DNA from: Sternotherus odoratus
Lineage: Eukaryota; Chordata; Testudines; Kinosternidae
Direction of reading: 5' to 3'
DNA: 64,000 nt
NCBI GenBank assembly: GCA_032164245.1
Contig: JAVMKO010000001.1
Coordinates: 292,875,041 to 292,939,040, forward strand
The notes beneath the pieces were generated by a model, which ran no database searches, had not been told where the DNA came from, and worked only from the letters and a program-made list of their open reading frames with translations. This document shows, piece after piece, positions 61,801-64,000 of the stretch; within the stretch, counting starts at the first letter, position 1, and each line of letters starts with the position of its first letter. A program made the position numbers and the translations under genes.

Positions 61801-63649
61801 CACCCTGGTCTTACAATGACCCATCACAGCTAAGGAGACTCTGCTTCCCCCAAGCTTTGCACTTCATATCAAATGATTCCCCCTTCTGGTGGATAGGAGA
61901 AACTACTTCACCAGCTAATGAGCCGTGATCTCTAGGAAGTGAGGTAAAGTGCTCTGCTACTGCCAGCCCAGCAAATGAAGGATGAGAGCCTGTCCAAAGA
62001 TCCCAATTTAGGAGCACAACATACTGCCACTAGACTACAAAAACAGCCATCGAGTGTATGGTTTTACTAGTTAAAAACCATTGAAAAAGAACAAAAAGAC
62101 GGGTGACAGTGGAGTGCTCCACAGAAACTCGAAGCCCTTTAGCGGTAGTAGTAGAAGGACATAGCAACATGTATTTACTTCTTGATAAATCCATGTCTAA
62201 TGTGCACTGAATTGAATAATAAAGCAGTTTCCACCTAACTGAAGCACTAACTGATTTGCTCCTGTTTAATTTGACCAAAATGTCAGGAACCACTAACTTG
62301 AATTAAAAATAATATATTTTGTGTCCTTTATTTTGATCAATTTTAAATCACTTTATGCAGGTATTGCTTGAAAAAAAGCTGCCATTAAATTAAGGAAGGA
62401 AGGAACCAAAACCCTGAACAAAAGAGAGAAAAAAAAATGTTCAGGAAAGACCATGTGATAATGAGACAAATAAAAGTTGAGCTATTCAGACAATATTTTT
62501 ATGTCAGAAGCACTAACCTGTGCTATGTCAATTGACAGTTCCATGGCAGATTTACAGATAAGATCACCTGCTTATTTCAGTCACAGTTTGGGAAAGGACA
62601 GATTAAAACAAGTGGAAGGCACTGAATATTGTTTATAGTGCACATACCAATTGATATTCTAATCCAACATAACTCATGATAATTATAAAATGAGGAAGAC
62701 TTTGTAGCACCTTCGAGACTAACCACTTTATTTCAGCATAAGCCTTTGTGGGCTAAAGCTCACTTCATCGGATGCATAGAAATGATAATTATGAACGCCA
62801 CGGCTTGCTATTTGAGAATGGTCAGGTTGATCTCCAACAGACATATTTTCTTATAAACAGGATGAGTTAAGCTGGTTTAGTTGGACACCACTCCAGCAGT
62901 CTTCATTTCTACTTGTTCTGCACTACAACAGTGCTGTGCAAATGGTGGATTTAAAGCAGCAAAAGTCATACATTTCACATTAGTGAACATCAGTGGGACC
63001 ACTGTTGCGTGTCCTGTAGATTTTCTTGTTACAAATCTAGAGCCTGACCTTGCAATCATATCAGCTATGGCAGACTCCTGCACCCATATAGGGCCCCTTT
63101 AAAGTGGGCTCTGCACAGACTTCTGAGTTCACAGAATATCAGGGTTGGAAGGGACCTCAGGAGGTCATCTAGACTGACCCCCTGCTCAAAGCAGGACCAA
63201 CCCCAACTAAATCATCCCAGAATTCACCTCCAAGGATCTGATTGCAGGATCGAGGACTTAATGCCAATGCTACTTTATTAAAGTTCTAATGGAGAATATA
63301 GTTTAACAATAATATGGATCAGACATTTTGCACTGCAACGAAAGCTTATGCTTCAATACTTTTGTTAGTCTTTAAGGTGCCACAGGACTCTTTGTTGCTT
63401 GTAAGGACGCACATTCCCTTCCTTTCCCCTGCTACTGGTTGGCACATACCCCACATACCGGTCAAAAACAGAACAAAAAATTCAAGAGCCTGTTTACTTG
63501 AATGACATGTAAAACTGATGCAGAGGAAGCTTCACCAGTCCTAGCAGTCTGTCGCATCCGGGGGCTCGCATCTTATTCCAGGCTTCAATAACCATTACAT
63601 TGTTCTTGAGTCTCTCCAGATGTTTGGGAGTCAATGAAATAGGCATCAC
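10713..63649 (-). CDS. C2CD3: C2CD3, 20 coding exons (gene-level entry; 5' end beyond window)
   Basis: C2CD3 is a large centriolar protein with several C2 domains. It sits at the distal centriole and promotes centriole elongation, distal appendage assembly and ciliogenesis; human mutations cause oral-facial-digital syndrome 14. Exons joined on the minus strand: 63649-63498, 61687-61444, 60473-60290, 58300-58117, 57594-57293, 56020-55817, 53556-53433, 52116-51848, 50585-50496, 48718-48098, 46837-46511, 41859-41721, 40051-39987, 35895-35690, 34692-34634, 32422-32258, 31657-31440, 29605-28540, 26352-26247, 10856-10713. All phases agree and the total is 4869 nt (1622 codons plus stop). From memory the human protein is about 2350 residues, so some 730 N-terminal residues should lie to the right. 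Residue numbers in the exon entries count from the first codon in this window. The identity rests on recalled human segments. An extra small exon in the last intron cannot be excluded. Confidence 0.93.
11767..11873 (+). repeat. Repeat related to 8826-8950
   Basis: Shares 'gtgggggtgctgggagccg', 'tgaaccaaa' and 'cacttcaagccag' with 8826-8950. Begins 'caggggtgctggaac', like a hAT terminus, but the other end is not clear. Confidence 0.45.
12957..13545 (+). mobile_element. PLE 3' region interrupted by CR1
   Basis: 12957-13026 and 13297-13545 match the non-coding 3' part of the PLE at 18704-20721 ('aattattgggag', 'gtggaccacatccacc', 'catctgaagaagtgggc', 'ctttaaggtgcca'). Between them a CR1 3' end (13027-13296) is inserted, with 'actgggctggatgagccttt' and 'gacccagtacggccattttt'. 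Confidence 0.75.
14573..14718 (-). mobile_element. CR1 3' end
   Basis: The plus strand reads 'cataagaatggccatgctgg' and 'tccatctagcccaatatcct', the reverse complement of a CR1 terminus. Confidence 0.8.
14764..14848. mobile_element. Small palindromic MITE
   Basis: Arms 'agggcatgtatgtgaagaca' and 'gtgaagacatgccct' with inner 'ttaattcgacct' / 'aggtcgaattaa'. Confidence 0.55.
14849..15127 (+). mobile_element. Right part of a Tigger-like element
   Basis: Matches the right part of the element at 58696-59748 ('aagcagtggacaaa', 'gggagcattgcacaa', 'ttaagtgaggagtt'). Includes a (GT)n run at 14889-14904. Confidence 0.65.
16079..16187. repeat. Fold-back with ~37-bp arms
   Basis: The left arm has 'gcgatataggtaacaaataa' and the right arm 'ttatttgttccctatatcgc', with 'taagatttgag' / 'ctcaaatctta' inside. 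Likely a MITE remnant. Confidence 0.6.
16600..16925 (+). mobile_element. Diverged CR1 3' end
   Basis: 'aactgtggaactcactgcca' and 'gaggcctggacatttttatt' through 'gatccagtaca'. A second, oppositely oriented fragment follows at 16935-17035 ('agaagggaccaccagatcat'). Confidence 0.65.
18704..20721 (+). mobile_element. Penelope-like element with inverted 5' part
   Basis: A 2018-bp copy flanked by the perfect 12-bp duplication ATTAACTTGTGT (18692-18703 and 20722-20733). 18704 to about 19245 is inverted: PLE tail, then a minus-strand frame with [20 protein letters not shown] (GIY-YIG endonuclease). About 19246-20578 is forward and encodes broken PLE reverse transcriptase: [20 protein letters not shown] and the catalytic LCYIDDMF (YIDD), then a Cys-rich segment and the first GIY-YIG residues (DMYIGQ), where a deletion joins it to the tail. 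Several stops and frameshifts make it inactive. PLEs are retroelements related to telomerase RT. Confidence 0.88.
24009..24252. mobile_element. GC-rich palindromic hAT MITE
   Basis: Arms start CAGTGGTCGGCAA and end TTGCCGACCGCTG, with 'cctgctttatt'-like inner symmetry making a long fold-back. Flanked by the perfect 8-bp duplication TTCTATGG (24001-24008, 24253-24260). Confidence 0.9.
24363..24662 (+). mobile_element. tRNA-derived SINE (turtle Pol III type)
   Basis: A-box-like TTGTGGTTAAGGCACTGG, B-box-like GGGTTCAATTCCC, then 'aatctgtaaaatggg', 'gattgtaagctctctggagc' and an (aat)n-like tail. The near-complete layout suggests a full-length copy of the tortoise Pol III/Cry-type SINE; subfamily not assigned. 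Confidence 0.75.
26247..26352 (-). CDS. C2CD3: C2CD3 exon (residues 1540-1575)
   Basis: Encodes [20 protein letters not shown] and [15 protein letters not shown]. Acceptor GCTCTTTTCAG, strong donor AAA|GTAAGT. Phase 2 in, 0 out. The [11 protein letters not shown] segment looks conserved and is easy to miss because its only long ORF starts mid-exon. Confidence 0.9.
26708..27370 (-). mobile_element. CR1 LINE ORF2 C-terminus and 3' end
   Basis: The minus-strand frames read [20 protein letters not shown] and, in a shifted frame, [14 protein letters not shown] and [19 protein letters not shown]. These are the CR1 ORF2 C-terminus, broken by a frameshift near 27058. The plus strand shows 'ggtttggaagggaccacagg'. 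Confidence 0.88.
27715..27773 (-). pseudogene. Decayed 5S rRNA-like fragment
   Basis: The plus strand reads 'ctaggtattccttggaggtc', 'tcccattcaaataatggtca' and 'ggtcc', matching the reverse complement of the 5S 3' half with many changes. Confidence 0.5.
28540..29605 (-). CDS. C2CD3: C2CD3 large C-terminal exon (residues 1185-1539)
   Basis: A 1066-nt exon encoding a long acidic, Ser-rich, probably disordered segment, with [38 protein letters not shown] and [13 protein letters not shown] as landmarks. Acceptor CCCATCAATCAG; phase 1 in. The donor is a weak TT|GTATCC chosen because it leaves phase 2 and reads through as [16 protein letters not shown] into the next exon. The nearer CCT|GTGAAA breaks phase. 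Confidence 0.9.
29930..30125 (+). mobile_element. Diverged CR1 3' segment
   Basis: 'aaaccagtctggacaaaaac', 'caatcctacattggcc' and 'actagattactcagttacct' resemble CR1 3' sequence. Confidence 0.55.
30504..30566 (+). repeat. 32-bp tandem duplication
   Basis: The unit starting CCTCATTTTACC occurs at 30504 and 30536 with no difference seen. Followed at 30661-30679 by a (GT)n microsatellite. Confidence 0.9.
31440..31657 (-). CDS. C2CD3: C2CD3 exon (residues 1112-1184)
   Basis: Encodes [32 protein letters not shown], a His/Ser-rich linker and STLIN. Acceptor GCTAACAG|AAG|AAAT is a tandem NAGNAG (start 31657 or 31654). Donor AATG|GTAAGA. Phase 2 in, 1 out. Confidence 0.93.
32258..32422 (-). CDS. 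C2CD3: C2CD3 exon (residues 1057-1111)
   Basis: Encodes [19 protein letters not shown] and [12 protein letters not shown], probably helical, then a Ser/Arg-rich end. Acceptor TTTTTAG|CAG|AATC is a tandem NAGNAG (exon start 32422 or 32419). Donor CTCAG|GTAAAG. Phase 2 in, 2 out. Confidence 0.93.
32831..33824. mobile_element. hAT element carrying a GC-rich minisatellite
   Basis: Ends CAGGGGTGGGGAACC and GGTTCCCCACCCCTG, flanked by the perfect 8-bp duplication ATGTAGAA (32823-32830, 33825-33832). Inside are a C run (32899-32917), about nine tandem units of 50-68 bp (33040-33540; core 'gacccacccagcccggtctc') and a GC-rich right arm. Its long open frames are artefacts of the tandem repeat. Lies in a C2CD3 intron. 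Confidence 0.9.
34007..34050. repeat. Near-perfect 20-bp hairpin
   Basis: Arms ATTGCACGTCCCTGAAACCA and TGGTTTCAGGGATGTGCAAT with a 4-nt loop, preceded by a short tandem 'attactgcaggta'. Function unknown. Confidence 0.8.
34634..34692 (-). CDS. C2CD3: C2CD3 exon (residues 1038-1056)
   Basis: A 59-nt exon encoding [19 protein letters not shown]. Acceptor TCTTGCTGTTGCAG, donor CCCAG|GTATGT. Phase 0 in, 2 out. Beyond the C2 array; no domain recognised. Confidence 0.9.
35150..35265 (+). mobile_element. SINE tail fragment
   Basis: 'acattgcaagctctgtgagg', 'cagggattttctctga' and 'acaacacctagaataatggg' match the 3' region of the SINE type at 24363. Confidence 0.6.
35499..35596 (-). pseudogene. 5S rRNA pseudogene
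   Basis: The minus strand reads ACCACCCTGAACACGCCTGA, CTAAGCAGGGTCGGGCCTG, TAGTACTTGGATGGGAGACC and GGTGCTGTAGGCTT, close to 5S rRNA. It lacks the first residues (GCCTACGGCCAT) and has an internal deletion before the GATCTCGG segment, so it is not a functional gene. No clear T-run terminator follows. Confidence 0.85.
35690..35895 (-). CDS. C2CD3: C2CD3 exon (residues 969-1037)
   Basis: Finishes the same C2 domain: [39 protein letters not shown] and [13 protein letters not shown]. Acceptor CTTTCCCCACAG, donor TCTTCA|GTATGT. Phase 1 in, 0 out. Confidence 0.96.
35900..38700 (-). other. C2CD3 intron sequence without recognised features
   Basis: Purine-rich on the plus strand at 36040-36780 (many 'ggaga'/'aggaag' runs), otherwise AT-rich. 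No exon, RNA gene or clear repeat seen. Confidence 0.5.
38702..39545. mobile_element. hAT element carrying GC-rich tandem units
   Basis: Ends CAGGGGTGGGCAAAC and GTTTGCCCACTCCTG, flanked by the perfect 8-bp duplication GATTAGGG (38694-38701, 39546-39553). The interior has C-rich Pro-coding-like text, then GC-rich units at 39100-39380 built around 'gtgcagctgcggctccgggg'. Same terminus family as 32831-33824. Confidence 0.9.
39987..40051 (-). CDS. C2CD3: C2CD3 exon (residues 947-968)
   Basis: A 65-nt exon encoding [20 protein letters not shown], core C2 strands. Acceptor TTTCTAATAG, donor GCAG|GTAAAC. Phase 2 in, 1 out. Confidence 0.95.
40760..40920 (+). mobile_element. Second-family PLE-like tail
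   Basis: 'agagctctgtgtaaacgc', 'gaagttggtccaataaaaga' and 'tattacctcacccacctgct' form a tail analogous to the other PLE tails but of a different family. An antisense fragment of the same family lies at 51394-51455. Confidence 0.55.
41195..41400 (+). mobile_element. MIR-like SINE fragment
   Basis: 'cagccctgtgaggtagcaaa', 'cttacaggtggggaaactga' and 'gtcttgcctaatatcacagg' follow MIR order. Confidence 0.7.
41721..41859 (-). CDS. C2CD3: C2CD3 exon (residues 901-946)
   Basis: Central strands of the C2 domain: [39 protein letters not shown] and FQQQTR. Acceptor TATATTTCAG, donor CAAG|GTATGT. Phase 1 in, 2 out. Confidence 0.95.
42036..42148 (+). mobile_element. 5'-truncated PLE tail
   Basis: Starts at 'gtgggtattagcccacgaaa' and ends 'cggctacctctctgatt'. 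Flanked by the perfect 11-bp duplication CCTAACAGTCA (42025-42035, 42149-42159). Confidence 0.85.
42160..46500 (-). other. C2CD3 intron sequence
   Basis: Apart from a CR1 3' end at 44368-44510 (minus; 'cataagaatggccatactgg') and a pyrimidine-rich tract at 44030-44280, no gene or clear element is seen. Confidence 0.5.
46511..46837 (-). CDS. C2CD3: C2CD3 exon (residues 792-900)
   Basis: Ends one C2 domain ([20 protein letters not shown]), then an acidic/Ser-rich linker ([34 protein letters not shown]), then opens the next C2 domain ([17 protein letters not shown]). Acceptor CCTGTTACAG, donor AAAG|GTAAAA. Phase 1 in, 1 out. Confidence 0.95.
47277..47588. mobile_element. hAT MITE
   Basis: Ends CAAGGGTTCTCAACC and GGTTGAGAACCCCTG, flanked by GTCTAGCT / GTCTAGAA (6 of 8 match). 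Interior 'ccccaggtggtggggctca'. Non-coding. Confidence 0.8.
48098..48718 (-). CDS. C2CD3: C2CD3 exon (residues 585-791)
   Basis: Encodes [37 protein letters not shown], an acidic [11 protein letters not shown] and a further C2 domain ([70 protein letters not shown]). Acceptor CTGTTGCAG, donor AGTG|GTCAGT. Phase 1 in, 1 out. Confidence 0.96.
49410..49454 (+). repeat. 15-bp minisatellite, three copies
   Basis: The unit GTCAGCTCGCAGTGG is repeated three times without change. Confidence 0.95.
49810..50449. mobile_element. Tigger-like MITE with self-complementary GC minisatellite
   Basis: Ends CAGTAACCCCTCGATTTAAC and TATCGAGGTTTCACTG in inverted orientation, flanked by TA on both sides. The interior (about 49900-50395) is GC-rich units alternating 'ggagccgggcggg' and 'cccgcccggctcc', so each unit can pair with its neighbour. 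It ends 45 bp below the donor of the C2CD3 exon at 50496-50585. Confidence 0.88.
50496..50585 (-). CDS. C2CD3: C2CD3 exon (residues 555-584)
   Basis: A 90-nt exon encoding [20 protein letters not shown] and [10 protein letters not shown], the last strands of a C2 domain. Acceptor TTAATTCTACAG, donor TCAG|GTAAAG. Phase 1 in, 1 out, so skipping would keep frame. A GC-rich minisatellite element starts about 45 bp into the next intron. Confidence 0.94.
51455..51605 (+). mobile_element. MIR-like SINE tail
   Basis: 'caagtcacttcatttccttc' and 'catctataaaatgggggcaa' continuing to 'gatggtatgtaagtgc'. Confidence 0.6.
51848..52116 (-). CDS. C2CD3: C2CD3 exon (residues 465-554)
   Basis: Continues the C2 domain: [51 protein letters not shown] and a final IYHQSIKS. 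Acceptor TACTTGAAG, donor TCAG|GTAAAC. Phase 2 in, 1 out. Confidence 0.95.
53433..53556 (-). CDS. C2CD3: C2CD3 exon (residues 424-464)
   Basis: Encodes [17 protein letters not shown] and [19 protein letters not shown], the first strands of a C2 domain. The acceptor follows a long T tract (a plus-strand A run at about 53562-53582). Donor GCCAG|GTAAGA. Phase 1 in, 2 out. Confidence 0.95.
53815..53895 (+). mobile_element. CR1-type 3' fragment
   Basis: 'atgcaggaggtccagctaga' and 'tccttctgaccttcagatgt' followed by 'atgaatctatga'. Confidence 0.7.
54232..55357 (+). mobile_element. Solo LTR of an endogenous retrovirus-like element
   Basis: 1126 bp beginning TGTGACACTGCA and ending ACGTGTCACA (TG...CA), flanked by the perfect 5-bp duplication ACAAC (54227-54231, 55358-55362). 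Contains a possible TATA (TATTTAAGG near 54688) and AATAAA at 55013-55018. No internal coding region remains. It lies antisense to C2CD3 in an intron. Confidence 0.85.
55817..56020 (-). CDS. C2CD3: C2CD3 exon (residues 356-423)
   Basis: Encodes [20 protein letters not shown] and [12 protein letters not shown], then [14 protein letters not shown]. Donor CTCAG|GTAAGT. Acceptor ACTACAG at 56022-56021 was chosen over the later CATAG because only it matches the upstream phase. Phase 1 in, 1 out. Confidence 0.9.
56543..57292 (+). mobile_element. DNA transposon remnant with internal inverted repeat
   Basis: Starts AGGGCCCTACCAAATT, has 'ggtcctgacccaataagg', a (GT)n run (56677-56698) and repeated 'cccttacttctgcgctgctg' / 'gcgcagaagtaagg' units. 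57045-57143 recurs inverted at 57204-57299 (arms about 90 bp). The expected right terminus is missing, and the inverted arm overlaps the end of the C2CD3 exon at 57293. Confidence 0.75.
57293..57594 (-). CDS. C2CD3: C2CD3 exon (residues 255-355)
   Basis: Encodes [29 protein letters not shown] and [16 protein letters not shown]. Phase 2 in, 1 out. The acceptor (TTATAGAG) has a weak pyrimidine tract; the edge was chosen by phase. The donor AGCAGAA|GTAAGG lies in sequence shared with the adjoining transposon. Confidence 0.85.
58117..58300 (-). CDS. C2CD3: C2CD3 exon (residues 194-254)
   Basis: Continues the C2 domain: [38 protein letters not shown] and a Gly-rich [13 protein letters not shown]. 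Acceptor TTTGACTTTGTAG, donor TGCAG|GTACAG. Phase 1 in, 2 out. Confidence 0.93.
58696..59748 (+). mobile_element. Tigger-like element with nested PLE
   Basis: Ends CAGGAACTCCTCACTTAACG and TTAAGTGAGGAGTTCCTG, flanked by TA. Interrupted at 58900-59121 by a fold-back PLE tail. The interior has A/T-rich then GC-rich parts and no transposase frame. Confidence 0.82.
58900..59121. mobile_element. Fold-back PLE tail, nested
   Basis: Head-to-head copies meet at 'cggatgcatgcgcatccatccg' (about 59024-59045). Flanked by the perfect 12-bp duplication AATTTAATACTG (58888-58899, 59122-59133). Hammerhead-like segments sit in both arms. Confidence 0.88.
60290..60473 (-). CDS. C2CD3: C2CD3 exon (residues 133-193), start of a C2 domain
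   Basis: Encodes [15 protein letters not shown] and [12 protein letters not shown], the first strands of a C2 domain. Donor AACG|GTAAGT. The acceptor reads TTTAG|CAG|TTG, a tandem NAGNAG that adds or drops one Gln. Phase 0 in, 1 out. Confidence 0.94.
60648..60757. mobile_element. Fold-back PLE tail, diverged
   Basis: The minus copy ('caacaaagagtcctgtagca') and plus copy ('gttagtctataaggtgctac') face each other. Flanked by the perfect 13-bp duplication AACTTTTATTTAG (60635-60647, 60758-60770). Confidence 0.8.
61318..61402 (+). mobile_element. CR1 3' end fragment
   Basis: 'gacaggatcctgggctagat', 'tttggtctgacccagtgtgg' and 'ttcttatgtaatg'. Confidence 0.8.
61444..61687 (-). CDS. C2CD3: C2CD3 exon (residues 51-132)
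   Basis: Acceptor TTTTTTCCTCTCCAG, donor ATG|GTATGC. Phase 2 in, 0 out. Encodes [19 protein letters not shown] and [19 protein letters not shown], strands of a C2 domain, then a linker ending [14 protein letters not shown]. Confidence 0.95.
62687..62781 (-). mobile_element. PLE tail copy
   Basis: Reverse-oriented tail ('gtagcaccttcgagactaac', 'gcataagcctttgtgggct', 'cacttcatcggatgcata'). Flanked by the perfect 11-bp duplication ATGATAATTAT (62676-62686, 62782-62792). Confidence 0.82.
63128..63225 (-). mobile_element. CR1-type 3' fragment
   Basis: The plus strand reads 'atcagggttggaagggacct', 'caggaggtcatctagactga' and 'cctgctcaaagcaggaccaa'. A short PLE tail piece follows at 63340-63402. 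Confidence 0.75.
63498..63649 (-). CDS. C2CD3: C2CD3 exon (window residues 1-50)
   Basis: Acceptor CATACTAG at the upper edge and donor CAA|GTAAAC. Phase 0 in, phase 2 out. Encodes [26 protein letters not shown] and [11 protein letters not shown], part of an N-terminal C2-type domain that continues in the next exon. Confidence 0.93.
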
Positions 63650-64000
63650 CTAGTATGGGAGAGAGTTTACTGAACAACTAGTAAATGAAGCAAACTGCAT
63701 TAAAATGGAAGGGGAAGCTGTTTTTCAAATACAGAGTATTCTGTTTTAACAGAGGAAGATTTGCCTACTGGTCTGAGTACTGTTAGTTGGAGACCCAAAT
63801 TAAAAATTCAGTTCAGGCTTGTCTAGCCAGTTTTGGTAGAATTGGAAAATGTACCATGCAAAGAAAAGTGTGATTGAGAAAGCAAGTGATTTTTATTCAG
63901 ATTTTTAAACTTTTTTTTTGGGGGGGGGGGGGGGAGGGAAGAAGGGGAGTGTAACACTTGTTTATCATAAATACCAGTGAAGTGACTTGGGATAAAAATA

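Overview
This is a vertebrate nuclear window, most likely from a turtle. It has AT-rich introns, spliced genes and a dense, layered repeat load: CR1 LINE 3' ends, MIR-like and tRNA-headed SINEs, hAT and Tigger-like DNA elements, and many Penelope-like element (PLE) tails, a mix I associate with turtle genomes. The species call rests on recognising repeat families, not on a search.

Two host genes are visible, both on the minus strand and head-to-tail. At the left edge is the 5' end of UCP3, a mitochondrial carrier. It has a TATA-like box near 3911-3919, a non-coding exon 1 (about 3840-3887) and a first coding exon (1243-1368) with the carrier signature; the rest of UCP3 lies left of the window. 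From about 9.7 kb to the right edge lies C2CD3, a multi-C2-domain centriole protein needed for distal centriole assembly and ciliogenesis. I resolved 20 coding exons (63498-63649 down to 10713-10856). Their splice phases agree at every junction and their lengths sum to 4869 nt, giving 1622 codons plus stop: the C-terminal two thirds of the protein. The 5' exons lie right of the window. The same C2CD3-UCP3 linkage exists in mammals.

Layout: 1-3.9 kb UCP3 5' end with a decayed hAT transposase fragment; 3.9-9.7 kb intergenic, with SINE, MITE, CR1 and a PLE fold-back; 9.7-10.86 kb C2CD3 3' UTR and last exon; 10.9-26.2 kb a 15.4 kb last intron with a 2 kb PLE copy (18704-20721); 26.2-64 kb the remaining C2CD3 exons, with introns holding GC-rich minisatellites inside hAT and Tigger-like elements, a solo LTR, a nested Tigger-like/PLE insertion and 5S rRNA-derived fragments.

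I found no wholly new system. The most notable observations are: short PLE tail insertions with 11-13 bp target duplications, several folded back, carrying a hammerhead-ribozyme-like core; a C2CD3 splice donor lying inside transposon-like sequence; an upstream ORF overlapping the UCP3 start; and three tandem NAGNAG acceptors in C2CD3.
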